A stretch of 64,000 bases of DNA from Penicillium oxalicum (GCF_001723175.1 NC_064657.1:558001-622000), one strand, 5' to 3'; shown: positions 34,802 to 45,952, numbered from the stretch's first letter. Notes: generated by a model not told the origin, from the letters alone. Made by a program: numbers and translations.

Positions 34802-37800
34802 ATGGCTCTACAAGCGCAATTACTCCAGGGTCTTCATGCACCCCCGATGATTGTGTCAGAAAGGTTCCAACAAGTCTTTCCTCGCGTGGACGCACGACCA
34901 ATTCCAACGAAGCGGCCTGGCAGTCCAGATACGGAGACTGAGCTTGTTGACCTGACACCAATTCAGCAAGAGATTATCTCAGCTCTGGGGTTTCAATCAG
35001 CATGGACCTCGTTTACGTTTGAGATTCCAGACCAAATGGCCTTCAGCATTGATCGTCTCCGAATGACTTGGCAGGCTGTTGCAGCACACCACCCATTGCT
35101 TCGGACTGTCATTGTCCCTAGTGAGAATGGCAATGGTCCCTACCGACAGAGAGTGATGCACCAAGTGATACCTATGGTACTCAGTACTTGGGAGCCAAGC
35201 TTCAAGAGCTTGCCCTACTTGGTCTATGATGAAGCGAGTGTCGGCCGCCAGACGTTGACGATCCATTATCATCGCGCTCTGATTGATGTCAAATCGCTAC
35301 TTCTCATCTGGAATGACTTCGAACTCTTCTTTCATGGCTTTTCATTCCCACCACGCATTCCATTTACCACATACGCCAAAGCAATTGCCCTTCGAGGAAG
35401 CCAAGAAGCATCCAAATTCTGGGACAGTTATCTCCAAGGATATTCTGCCAGCCGTCTCTTTGCGCGCAACCTCGTTGCTCAGACAAAGGTTAAAACGAGT
35501 GTGTACGGCGATGTGAGCCTTCTCTCCCAAGTTGAGAAGTTTGCACACGAGCATCAAGTCAGCGTGAAAGCGGTGTTCCTTGCCGGATGGGCTGTCACTC
35601 TATCTCGCCACCTGCAGAGTCACGATGTGGCCTTTTATACCAACCTTCGGGATTGCAGCTTCGACCCGACGGAGTATGTTGTTGGTCCAATGGACGTAAT
35701 CGCCCCCGTTCGAATTCAGCTGTTGGAGAGGGAGACCGCGCTCGAGGCCGTCCATAGACTGGAGGGTGAAAAGAGAACCGTTTCTCAATATTCCTATCTG
35801 GGAGGAGCTTCCATCAGGAAGCACGGTCACATTCAAACATCTCTGTCATCCATGTTCACCGTTCGCGAATCGGAAATCCCCGTGCACAATGTTGAGAACC
35901 CCGACATTACCACAGAAACCACACTCAACTTCGCAACTCGTCAACTCACTCTGGTCCATGACTCGAGTCTCTCATCCCCCCGAGCCACGATCATCTTGCA
36001 GCACTTCTGGGAGGCCATCCAGCAGATCATCACCAGTCCAAATGACCAGTATCAGAGCTTGAGGCTCACATCCGAGCAAGAAAATAGCTCTCTGTTGAGC
36101 TTCAGGTCCTCTTCTGGAAATGTCTCTCCTCGGATGGTGCACAACCTCATTGAGGAGCAGGCTTCTACCGATGGAAATGCTCCTGCTCTACAGTTTGAGC
36201 TCAGTGAGTTCATGAGCTTTACTCAACTGAATGCTGCTGCAAACCGTGTCGCCCATCGTCTTACTGGGCTGATGTCTCCAGGAACCATTGTTCCGGTTCA
36301 TATGGATATATCCGTTCAGTTCGTGGTTGGTCTTCTGGCTATTCTCAAGGCAGGAGGTGCCTATGTGATTCTCGATCCTTTCCAGCCACCATCTCGCAAA
36401 GCATACATTCTCAACGATGTCAAAGCACCTTTCTGTCTGACGAATGGAGGGCCTATCGAAGGGATTGCAGATGTGCCGGCTTACTCAGTTGAAGATCTCA
36501 TGCAGAATTCCACCCCAGATGCGGAAAACAATCTGGTCTTGTCTCTTGACCCTGAGCAGCCTGCATACATCATTTATACCTCAGGGTCCACCGGCACCCC
36601 CAAAGGTGTGATCTTGAGTCACCGCGCAGCTTCCACAGGAATTTTGTGCGCTCCAACCGTGCCCAACAACCGCAATCTGCTTTTCTACAATCCTATCTTC
36701 TCGGCAGCCCAGAGAACCATTCTGTCGACTTTGGCCAAGGGTGGCTGTCTCTGTCTGGCAAGTCGACCGAATCTTCAAAGATCTCTGATGCGCCTCATCA
36801 ATGATATGGAAATCAATTCTCTTGGTATAACATCCTCAACCATTGCGCTTTTGGATCCCGAGATGGTTCCTACGCTGCAGAGAATCAACCTCACGGGTGA
36901 ATCGCTAGACCCTTCCGTTGTTGCACGATGGGCCAACCGTGTTGAGCTGAGGAACAACTACGGCCTTAGTGAATGTACACAACTCACCTGGGGTCGACAA
37001 TTGTGTTCAGGAGAGCAACAGTCCTCTCAAAATGTTGGACAGCCATCTGACACGACATCTGCCTATATTCTGGACCCGGATACATGCAACCTAACACCAT
37101 TCCTGGTTGCAGGAGAGCTGTGTCTCGAAGGTCCCCAAATTGCGAGTGGCTATTTGAATCGGAAAGAAGCAACGGAGAAGGTCTTTGTCGATAGCCCTTT
37201 CACTCCAGGGCGCAAGCTGTATCGGACCGGTGACATGGCCATTCGACTGGAAGACGGCACTGTTGAAATTGTCGGCCGGATTGACTTCCAAACCAAGATC
37301 AACGGTCAGCGAGTAGAGCCCGGGGAGATCTCCGCTTTCCTTCATCAGCAAAGCTTGGTTCACGCAGCGGTAGTAGTGGCTGCCACTGTCGAGGAAGAAA
37401 AAGTTCTCGTTGCTTGCGTTTCGCCGAGTGACACATCGCTGTCCTGGCCTCAAGTGGTCTCTACCCTCCGAGCAGCAACGCTTGCCAGTCTCCCATCCTA
37501 TATGACGCCTGCATACTGGCTGTCATTCGACAAGCTGCCGGTCAATCACAATGGAAAGACGGACGTGCTGAAACTGAGGAACAAAATCCAGGCAATGGAT
37601 CGATCTGAGCTGATTAGTGCCTCAATGGATACAGAGGAAGTTCAGCGAGAACTGTCTGATGTGGAAAAGGTACTCCAGTCCGTCTGGAGTAAGGTTCTTT
37701 CTCTCCCCTCGGAGGTTGTCACAATCAACAAGTCATTCCTGGCGCTGGGAGGCGACTCACTCAAGGCCTTGCTGGTTATTTCGGAATTATTGTCCCGCAA

Positions 37801-40800
37801 CTACCTTGCGGAGCTTGGTGATATCCTTCGCGCGGACTCTTTAGCCACCGCGGCTTCCTCTTTGGTTTATCAAGAAAACGCATCTGCGGAGCAGGATTCC
37901 CCCGCACCATTCAGTTTGATGGCAGACAAAACGGACGTGGATCGGACAACATTTGAAGATGTATACCCTGCCACACCGTTCCAGGAGAGCGTCATCTCCG
38001 CGCATCAGGTTGCTGGAGGATATGTGTATCACCGCGCGTTCGACATTGAAGGGTACGACGTGCCTCGGCTTCAGCAAGCTTTTCAGATGGTGATCAACAA
38101 CAATGCCATCTATCGAACTGGGTTCGTGGCCCGTGGTACAGGTTTCTTGCAGATGGTCCATCGACAGTTCACGCTATCTTGGGACATTGTCAATGACACG
38201 GCCTCCGTCGATTCCTATGTATCGCATGTTCATAAGCAAGAGATGGACATCGCGCAACCTCTCATTCGCGCAGCAATTCTGAATGGTCAGATCCTCGTGA
38301 TTATCATGCACCACGTTCTGTTTGATTTCTGGTCCTCCAAGTTTCTCTTTCAAGATGCTGCAGCCATCTACAACAATCAGACGGTGACTTCCAGGCTGCC
38401 ATTCAACATGTTCGTCCGGCACTATCAACAACGAGTGAACGAAAAAGAGGCCTCAGAGTTCTGGTCCCATTACCTCCAGAATTCTTCTGCTACACGTTTG
38501 ACCACAGAGGAGATGCCATTCAATACCGCGAGTCGAATTTTCCGCCAGAGCCTCCGGGAGTTTTCAGCATCTGCAGGAGTCACCCCGGGTGCTCTCATGT
38601 ACGCGGTATGGTCTATAATTCTGTGGAAGCATACTGGAAATTCTGAGGTCACCTTCGGTGTAACTTTATCCGGACGTGATGCTCCGATTGTCGGGGTTCA
38701 GGATCTGAACGGCCCGACAATGACGACTGTTCCTGTCCGAATTCAACTGGAACCTACAATGAGCCTCATGAAAGTCGTTGACTTGGTGCAACAGGAAATC
38801 TGGAATGTTGCCCGCTACTCCCAGCTTGGGCTCCGCAGGGTACTAAAAGCATCTGGCCAAGACTCTAGTCTCTTTGATTCCATGGTCAACTTCCTTGTCA
38901 AGTCTGATATTGGTCCAGATGCGACTGCCTTGAAGCCATATGGGGAACGACCCATCTGGAACACCGGTTTCAACTCTCTAGAGGTTGAAGAGACGATGAG
39001 TGGAGAGTTTGAAATTCGTCTGTCCGGATATATGGAGTCTGTCAGGACCAAGTTCATCATGGAGGAAGTCGTACTATTGCTCGAAACCATCGTCAGGAAC
39101 GGGCAAAAGTCACTCAAAGATGTGGACATTGTCCCCCCCTCGGAGGCACTGTTCCTCCAGCAGATGTCTACCTTGCCGACTGTCACTGATGCCAAGTTCC
39201 TGCACAAGCGCTTTGAAGTCACCGCGTTGGAGGCTGGGGACCGTGTGGCCATCGAGTTTGAAAAAGATGAGCCTGTCAGCTACCGAGAGTTGAACAGTCG
39301 GGCTAACCAGTGGGCGAGGTATCTTGTCCAGCAGGGCATTGGGGCAGACTCTTTGGTTCCAGTCTGTTTGGGCAAATCTGTTGAGATGATCACGATCATT
39401 CTGGCGATTCTCAAGGCAGGAGGAGGTTTCGTCCCACTGGATCCCGAAAACCCTTCCGAGCGAAACAACTTCATCGTGAGAGACGTGTCTGCCACCATTG
39501 TTCTGACTGAAGAAAGCCTGTGTGAAATCTTTGAAGCCGATTCCGGCGTGAAGGTCGTCGACATCTACAACACTCACGTCTCGGACTTTGCTGACAGCAA
39601 TTTGGATATCGTGGATCTGGAGCCTCATAACCTGGCGTACGCCATCTACACATCCGGCTCGACAGGTCTTCCGAAGGGAGTCTTGGTTCCTCATCAATCC
39701 ATTGCCGCTGGCATTGAAAGTATTTCGATGGCAGAGAGTTGGCAGCCTGAGTGGCGCGTTCTGCAATTCTCCAATTATGTATTTGACGTGTCTGTCGGTG
39801 ATATCTTTTGCACACTCGGCATAGGTGCCACCCTCTGCATGGCTCCCATGGAATCTCTTCTCTCCGACCTAGCACAGGTGATCAACTCGATGGGAGTGAA
39901 CCGACTCTTCCTGACACCCACTGTCGCCAAGTTGATTCACCCGACTGAGGTGCCAGGTGTCAAAGGCCTGTACTTGGCTGGGGAGCCAGTCACCCCCGAT
40001 CTCGTGGAAATTTGGACCCCACATTGCGTGGTCATGAACTGCTATGGACCGACTGAGGCTTCAATTCTCGCAGCCGCAGGCTATATTGAGCCCGGTGGGA
40101 ATGCCCGAGTCATTGGACACCCGCTCCCAAACTGCGCCGCCATGATCTTGGAGGTGGACAGCCTGAGACTTGCGCCATACGGAGCTGTTGGAGAGCTTTG
40201 CCTGAGTGGTCCTCAGTTGGCGCGAGGTTATCTCAATCGGCCAGAAGCGACAGCAAACGCTTTCGTTCTGCGCGGCGGTGACCGTGTTTACCGGACAGGA
40301 GATCTTTCACGATGGCTCCAGAACAAACGCATTGAATGTTTTGGCAGAAAGGATAGTCAAGTCAAGATCAATGGACATCGGATTGAGCTGGGTGAGATTG
40401 AGAGCGCCATCCTGAAGACGAACCAGGTCCAACACGCAATCGTCAGCGTTGTGGAAATTCAAAAGAAGATGCAACTGGCAGCCTTCTGCGTGGTCGATTC
40501 TCGGAATCCCAATGGTATCCTTCCCGCCGAAGAATACCTTGAGACGCTGACAACTGTGAGCATCAGCTTGACCTCCCTGCCACCATACATGGTTCCAACT
40601 ATTTGGATTCCTGTCGGAACGCTGCCTCTACTTCCATCTGGAAAGACGAACCGCAAAAAGCTCCTGGAATGGATCAACGGCATGGGTAGCGATGAGCTAC
40701 AACAATATTCCAACACGGGTGCCCAGGCCGAGTTTGTCGCGCCAGTCAGTACGGAGGAGATTCTTCTACAGGGTCTCTGGGCAGGTCTGTTTCACAAAGA

Positions 40801-42298
40801 TGCCAGCGAAATCAGCAGTACCAGCCCTTTCTTTGCCCATGGTGGAGACTCCATCTCAGCAATTAACCTGGTTAGCAAGTGCAAGGGTGCAGGGTATGTC
40901 CTCGCGGTCAGTGACGTGCTTGCCTTTCCACTGCTCTCGGATATGGCCCGTCGTATGAGGCCTGTCAAAAAGGATTCGACCAAGATTGAACATGTCTCTT
41001 TTACGGCATCCGATGAGACTTACGCCACTATTGCTGCGGCGGGAGTTCGCCAGACAGATATCGAGACCATCTACCGGGCCCCCCCGGGAGTTGAAGATTT
41101 CCTCGTTCGTGGCGCTAAGGCGGAGCAGTTCTGGCAGTGCCAGACCGTTCGACCTCTGCCCAGTGTGATCGACTTCGACCGCTGGATCGAGATTACCACC
41201 GAGCTTACCGCAAGAAATGAGATTCTACGCTCCATGTGGTTGGAGGCGGACGGAACGTGGCTCCAGGTGGTGTTGTCCAAGCCCGTTCTGGATCTGCAGA
41301 TCATTCCTTGCGAGTCGGAAAGTGACAAAGAGGAGAAGATCAACCAGACCTGGGACAAGCCGTTTGAGATTGGGATGCCTTTCATCCGTTACCGTCTGTT
41401 TGTTCTACCAGATGGACAGCGCGACCTGCTGCTCAAGATACACCACGCCATGTATGACGGAACCCTGCTTCGCATCTTCGATGACGAATTCAAGGCTCTC
41501 TTCAAGAAGCAGTCTGTTCCAGAGACAGTGTCTTTCCGTGACTACGTATCCTACATGGATTCAACTGACCGAGAGAAGTCTCTCGTCTTCTGGAAAGACC
41601 TGTTACAGGATAATCTGTCCCCGTTCCCTGAAGCCAAGCATCCTATCAGTTCGGCAATGAGAATCGCCACCACAGACCGAAAGGTGGATTCCTTCGCAGC
41701 GCACTGCGGTATCACCGTTCCCATCGTCTTCCAGACAGCCTTCAGTCTCCTCCTCTGTCGCCTCAGTGGGCGCACTGATGTCACTTATGACAACCTGATC
41801 ACTGGCCGCAATGTCGACATGGAGGAAGCCCAGACCATCGCGGGCACTTGTGCCAACTTCCTCCCTTTCCGAAGTGCCTTTACTGAAGAAACCACAATCA
41901 AAGAACTCCTGAAGGACACCCAGTCGCTCTTCTGGATCACAACCGAGAATGGCAACGTCAGTCTCAATGACATCTATGGTTCCATGAACCAGGATCGGGA
42001 TACTTCCGCCTCGCGCGCGTTGTTCCTATTCCAGCCATTTGACCAAGCCCCTCCTACCGCCAATGTTGTCGAAAAACATATGCGCTGGATGGTGATGGCG
42101 CTCAGCAAGGTGCGCATGCCTATTGACTACGCACTTCATCTGGAGGTCTCCAAGACGCCGACCGGGTACACCTTGAAGTTCAAGTATGACCCGAAACTTT
42201 ACAGCGACGATCAGTTGGATGGACTCATGGGGTCATTCTTGGATATTCTGGAGAAGATGATGTCGCACTCTCGAAGTCGGGTGATGACAATTGTTTGA
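34802..42298 (+). CDS. Two-module non-ribosomal peptide synthetase (C*-A-T-C-A-T-Ct)
   Basis: One intronless frame, 2498 residues from the ATG at 34802. Order: C domain (about 40-470) with H157-R158-A-L-I-D162-V instead of HHxxxDG; A1 (about 470-930; A3 core YTSGSTGTPKG at 592-602) with S634 where the substrate-binding Asp is expected and NNYGLSE at A5; T1 (LGGDS, S986); C1 (H1170-H1171-VLF-D1175); A2 (about 1470-1900; Y1613 starts its A3 core) with D1662; T2 (HGGDS, S2017); and a terminal C domain with an intact HHAMYDG (H2214-H2220). There is no thioesterase or reductase, so the final C domain probably releases the product, often by cyclisation in fungi. Hand alignment gives A2 a code near DVGTYACIL plus Lys, and A1 an atypical code starting S-A-R. 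The likely product is a small peptide joining a non-amino acid unit to an amino acid; its identity is unknown. Confidence 0.96.
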   Translation: MALQAQLLQGLHAPPMIVSERFQQVFPRVDARPIPTKRPGSPDTETELVDLTPIQQEIISALGFQSAWTSFTFEIPDQMAFSIDRLRMTWQAVAAHHPLLRTVIVPSENGNGPYRQRVMHQVIPMVLSTWEPSFKSLPYLVYDEASVGRQTLTIHYHRALIDVKSLLLIWNDFELFFHGFSFPPRIPFTTYAKAIALRGSQEASKFWDSYLQGYSASRLFARNLVAQTKVKTSVYGDVSLLSQVEKFAHEHQVSVKAVFLAGWAVTLSRHLQSHDVAFYTNLRDCSFDPTEYVVGPMDVIAPVRIQLLERETALEAVHRLEGEKRTVSQYSYLGGASIRKHGHIQTSLSSMFTVRESEIPVHNVENPDITTETTLNFATRQLTLVHDSSLSSPRATIILQHFWEAIQQIITSPNDQYQSLRLTSEQENSSLLSFRSSSGNVSPRMVHNLIEEQASTDGNAPALQFELSEFMSFTQLNAAANRVAHRLTGLMSPGTIVPVHMDISVQFVVGLLAILKAGGAYVILDPFQPPSRKAYILNDVKAPFCLTNGGPIEGIADVPAYSVEDLMQNSTPDAENNLVLSLDPEQPAYIIYTSGSTGTPKGVILSHRAASTGILCAPTVPNNRNLLFYNPIFSAAQRTILSTLAKGGCLCLASRPNLQRSLMRLINDMEINSLGITSSTIALLDPEMVPTLQRINLTGESLDPSVVARWANRVELRNNYGLSECTQLTWGRQLCSGEQQSSQNVGQPSDTTSAYILDPDTCNLTPFLVAGELCLEGPQIASGYLNRKEATEKVFVDSPFTPGRKLYRTGDMAIRLEDGTVEIVGRIDFQTKINGQRVEPGEISAFLHQQSLVHAAVVVAATVEEEKVLVACVSPSDTSLSWPQVVSTLRAATLASLPSYMTPAYWLSFDKLPVNHNGKTDVLKLRNKIQAMDRSELISASMDTEEVQRELSDVEKVLQSVWSKVLSLPSEVVTINKSFLALGGDSLKALLVISELLSRNYLAELGDILRADSLATAASSLVYQENASAEQDSPAPFSLMADKTDVDRTTFEDVYPATPFQESVISAHQVAGGYVYHRAFDIEGYDVPRLQQAFQMVINNNAIYRTGFVARGTGFLQMVHRQFTLSWDIVNDTASVDSYVSHVHKQEMDIAQPLIRAAILNGQILVIIMHHVLFDFWSSKFLFQDAAAIYNNQTVTSRLPFNMFVRHYQQRVNEKEASEFWSHYLQNSSATRLTTEEMPFNTASRIFRQSLREFSASAGVTPGALMYAVWSIILWKHTGNSEVTFGVTLSGRDAPIVGVQDLNGPTMTTVPVRIQLEPTMSLMKVVDLVQQEIWNVARYSQLGLRRVLKASGQDSSLFDSMVNFLVKSDIGPDATALKPYGERPIWNTGFNSLEVEETMSGEFEIRLSGYMESVRTKFIMEEVVLLLETIVRNGQKSLKDVDIVPPSEALFLQQMSTLPTVTDAKFLHKRFEVTALEAGDRVAIEFEKDEPVSYRELNSRANQWARYLVQQGIGADSLVPVCLGKSVEMITIILAILKAGGGFVPLDPENPSERNNFIVRDVSATIVLTEESLCEIFEADSGVKVVDIYNTHVSDFADSNLDIVDLEPHNLAYAIYTSGSTGLPKGVLVPHQSIAAGIESISMAESWQPEWRVLQFSNYVFDVSVGDIFCTLGIGATLCMAPMESLLSDLAQVINSMGVNRLFLTPTVAKLIHPTEVPGVKGLYLAGEPVTPDLVEIWTPHCVVMNCYGPTEASILAAAGYIEPGGNARVIGHPLPNCAAMILEVDSLRLAPYGAVGELCLSGPQLARGYLNRPEATANAFVLRGGDRVYRTGDLSRWLQNKRIECFGRKDSQVKINGHRIELGEIESAILKTNQVQHAIVSVVEIQKKMQLAAFCVVDSRNPNGILPAEEYLETLTTVSISLTSLPPYMVPTIWIPVGTLPLLPSGKTNRKKLLEWINGMGSDELQQYSNTGAQAEFVAPVSTEEILLQGLWAGLFHKDASEISSTSPFFAHGGDSISAINLVSKCKGAGYVLAVSDVLAFPLLSDMARRMRPVKKDSTKIEHVSFTASDETYATIAAAGVRQTDIETIYRAPPGVEDFLVRGAKAEQFWQCQTVRPLPSVIDFDRWIEITTELTARNEILRSMWLEADGTWLQVVLSKPVLDLQIIPCESESDKEEKINQTWDKPFEIGMPFIRYRLFVLPDGQRDLLLKIHHAMYDGTLLRIFDDEFKALFKKQSVPETVSFRDYVSYMDSTDREKSLVFWKDLLQDNLSPFPEAKHPISSAMRIATTDRKVDSFAAHCGITVPIVFQTAFSLLLCRLSGRTDVTYDNLITGRNVDMEEAQTIAGTCANFLPFRSAFTEETTIKELLKDTQSLFWITTENGNVSLNDIYGSMNQDRDTSASRALFLFQPFDQAPPTANVVEKHMRWMVMALSKVRMPIDYALHLEVSKTPTGYTLKFKYDPKLYSDDQLDGLMGSFLDILEKMMSHSRSRVMTIV

Positions 42299-42820
42299 CA
42301 TGTTTCTTTTCAAAAAAAAGATTTTTTTCCTGTGATATTCAATTTTTGTTGATATTCTTGCGTTTTCGTTTACTAGATCACATTGATTTTCCGTTCCAAA
42401 GTCTACAGTTATTTTGAGTCGACAGATGATAGGACTAATGCCTGGTACTCATCATATGTACCACGAGACGTTGACATGTTGACGGGGATGAACCGCATGG
42501 AGAACTTCTGTTCTTCAAGCTTATTGTACACATTTTGTGGCCTGATTAGATTGAATTCAAGTATTGCCTCAGCCCCTTATTCGAACAGCAAGTTACCTAG
42601 GTAGAAATGGAAACAGAATAGAATATTGTAACAGCGCCCTCGGCTCATGTTTATGGCATCAGATCAGGCGAGAAGACCTAGATAGATGAGAACGGGATGA
42701 GAGTGGATTTTAGAAAGGAGCAAGGAAGAATCTTCTCACCAATATCATCTCATACTCGCTCTAACATAAAATTCGACGCCGTTCTAGAGCCCAGGGCGCA
42801 TTGAAAATTCACTGCGTACT
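42299..42820. other. NRPS 3' flank
   Basis: A short T-rich 3' UTR is followed by AT-rich sequence. One 73-codon chance ORF, no domain. Confidence 0.45.
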
Positions 42821-42890
42821 GTAATAGGCTTGAGAACAGCTAGACGGACGGGGAGCCCTATTTTACGCCCTGTGCACATACATACTTGGC
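42821..42890 (-). pseudogene. Degenerate 5S rRNA fragment
   Basis: Matches the 5' half of the 5S genes with several changes: GGCTTGAG, AGC.GA.CGGACGG.GAGCCCTATTTT, CACCCTGTG-like and ACATAC blocks are recognisable on the plus strand. The 3' half is not recognisable. It lies about 190 bp from an intact 5S gene. Confidence 0.7.
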
Positions 42891-43083
42891 AACTGATTGT
42901 AGAAGATTGTATTCCTTTCCTCCAGTCTGACTGAGCTTAGCCACTTTGATTATGTCACCTACTCCCTATTATACAGATTAGAGATAATACCGGAGTTGAT
43001 TTATTATAATACTATTTGTCTGAGCTTATCAGAATCAAGTTCTCCTCTGGTTTACTAAAGAGGTAAAAAGAAATTGTGTAAAA

Positions 43084-43202
43084 ACATACAACAGCCAGGA
43101 TTCGCATGTGGTCACCCACCATACTACTAACTGGCCGGCGTGTGGCTTAAGTACGGCTGAGCGGACGGGAAGCCCTGTTTTCCACACCCTGTGGTCGTAT
43201 GT
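43084..43202 (-). rRNA. 5S rRNA (copy 3, C/G helix variant)
   Basis: 119 nt with all 5S blocks intact and arm pair GCCAG/CTGGC. A TTATAGC element stands about 27-30 nt upstream of the RNA start and a T-rich terminator follows. One base differs in the 5' region (CACAGGG in place of CATAGGG). Confidence 0.93.
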
Positions 43203-45833
43203 GCTTCATATGGCATAATAGCTTGCTATAATCTCAAGCCCATATCTTATTAGGCATGTATAGTTGTACACAATTTTTCCTGAATGACCGTCAAAAGTTG
43301 ACGACTCAAATCATCACCTTTTGATTTTTCCTACCTTAAAATTTGCGGCGCATTCATATTTTCGGCACATGATAGGTTCAACGAGCCCCCCCATCTACCG
43401 ATCGATCTCTTCTCGACCGAGTCAATACTTGTATCAAGTCTATTCCATGCTTCAGTTTCAGTAGTGCATTTTATTTGTCCCCCCTTCCAGCTTTTGATTT
43501 GAACAAGTCAGTTGCACCCACATTGTCTTTGTAATTAAAGAGGTGTAGATTTCCAAAATTATCTGTATTTATTATTCATTTTGTAAGACATCTCATACCT
43601 AATCTAAGTATCAAAAAACCTCCGAAGACGACATTTTTGCTGCTTGGCAAGGAGCTGAGAAGACCTTGATCGAATCAACAGACCAGCTTCCCAGATTGAA
43701 GCGCCATTCTGGTGCTCGCTTCATCCTTGGCTCGCCCTCTTCCGAGAATTCTGGGCTCGTCTGACCGGTATCCTCCAGAATTTGGCATACCTGACTGGGA
43801 GAGAATCATGTCCGATTCAAATAAAACAGCCATTAGTCGGAGCCCTGCTGAACCCCACCTTCGGGGTCTTGTGGCCTGAGAATGAGTTCTGGGTGTATGT
43901 CAACCCGTCATGGTTGGCCGCTTCATCAGCATCGGACCGATTCCAGTAGTGGTGAGTTTCCAGGTGGAGAGAGGCTCCAAATGCCGAATTACTCTAATTC
44001 CCAAGGATGATCAATTAACCCGACAGTTATGACCCTTACATAGATGAGATCTGGAATTTCTAACTTGGAGTCTCTAATCTGGTGATCTTTGCCCTTTCGA
44101 TTGCGGCCGCAGATACTGATTGTGTCTCGGTATTTCATTTTTTTGGTTGGCTGCCAGCTTCTTTGTCTATTGGTATTATTGTTTCAGGTACTTGTGTACG
44201 GATTGAGGTGTATAGCTGTCCATTCCTCAACATGGAAGACTTGTGTGCCGTACTTCCGAGTCCTCCATCATGTGCTTGTCAAAAAGAAGTTTTGAGGATA
44301 TGTTGGGTTTCACCCACGAAGTAATACATAACTAGGGACGTGGTGAGTTTGCTATCATCACTGCGTGGTTTTGGATTGAATTCCAAGGATCTCAGCTTAC
44401 TACGCATGTATCACCCCAGGGATCCATCCTAGACAAAGTAGACAAATGTTGATCAAGACACTTGCACCACAACCACTCCTGAACAAGACAGCAAGTGGCG
44501 GTAGAAAAAAAGCAAGCAGAATATTGCAACAGTTCCTGAAGTCATGGTCTCAGCGGTGAAGAATGCGGTAATGCTTTCAGCTCAAGAGTGACTTACACTT
44601 GATCTCTAGGTCTCTCAGCAGGAAAACTTTGCATCATAGGGGCCTGATATTGGGGCGGCACGTGAGCCTCCTCGTCGTGGGGCATTTTTACCATGCCTTT
44701 ATCGAGCGCAACCACCCTTTAAAAGTAGGATTTTGATTTCTTTTCGTACTAAGCAAGCGGTTGTGAGGTGAGCAGGAGACAAGAGGTTGACAAGAACCTC
44801 AGCAAGTTCTGATACCAGCACCGTGCTTCTTAAATGGATCCTTTGTCTTGAACGTGGCGCATTACACCACAGAAAAAGTCTCGTACTCGTTCTTGTTATC
44901 TCCTCTTATGGATAGGCTGAACAGTTAGACACTGTGGTTGGTGGATCGCGGCCAGTGGATCTTATCATCGAGATCTCCAGGTAGTCATGGAGATGATCCA
45001 CGTGGCTGCGACACTAATTAGAGCCGATCAAGGAGGCTTTTTGATTGGTTGCGAACTGTGTCACATTATTGATATCAATTCGACTAAATCCTCTCGGTGA
45101 TCCTCGGCACGAATATGCAGAAATTTCCCCATCGAGTATAGTCCGTATCAAGATCTCTTTAGGTCGTTTTTGAGCCTCTTCGGCCTAGCAGCAAAATCCA
45201 TGGAGCCTTTTGGAGAATTCGAACAATGAGCCAATCACATAATTCCGATTTCGACTGGGTGTCCCATTTGGACATGACTTGGCTTCAGCCTCAAAAAGAC
45301 TACCACAGCACCCATTATTAAGTAATTGACGGTCGAGGATCGAGTGTAAATTTTTGTTTCAAGGATTATTCAGAGCTAAGATCGACGATGAATAGAATCT
45401 GCAATGCACCACAAAGGCCTAATATGTTTTGAAGTTCAATAATGGCTGCTAATTTAATTAAGATGCCATGATGCTATCCACTCGGAGTTGGCTACAAGGC
45501 CGCCGCGGTGATGTGATGCGCAAGGCTAACTTGCGCAAGTGAGTGAAGCAGCTCAAACAGTTGTGGGAAAGAGAATCACGTCTGTGCCGTTCGGGCGTCC
45601 TTAAAATGGAAATTATTGATCAAAATACAAGTTATATACCCAACAAAAAACTCTCAGTATTTCCTGGGGCACTACCATAACCCCCAAGGGAGTGCGTTGG
45701 TGCCAGAAAAAGGGCAAAAAGCAGTCGGGTCGATTGGCATCACTAATCATACATTTTGAGCCGAGTCAATAGTAATGTATTCTGAGAAGATGGAAGCTCG
45801 ATCAAAGAAATACAAAAAGTCAAAGGAAAAAAA
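43203..45833. other. Gene-poor AT-rich stretch
   Basis: One open segment (about 43680-43950, plus) reads FWCSLHPWLALFREFW, then ILQNLAYLTG and NEFWVYVNPSW without a start codon and could be an eroded exon; no family recognised. Other ORFs are short. No transposase, reverse transcriptase or terminal repeat was seen. Confidence 0.4.
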
Positions 45834-45952
45834 ACATACAACAGTCAGGATTCGCATGTGGTCACCCACCATACTACTAACTGACCGGCGTGTGGCTTGA
45901 GTACGGCTGAGCGGACGGGAAGCCCTATTTTCCACACCCTGTGGTCGTATGT
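45834..45952 (-). rRNA. 5S rRNA (copy 4, U/A helix variant)
   Basis: 119 nt, all 5S blocks intact, arm pair GTCAG/CTGAC. A GATATAAT element lies about 30 nt upstream of the RNA start and a T-rich terminator follows. Same orientation as its neighbour, copy 5. Confidence 0.93.
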
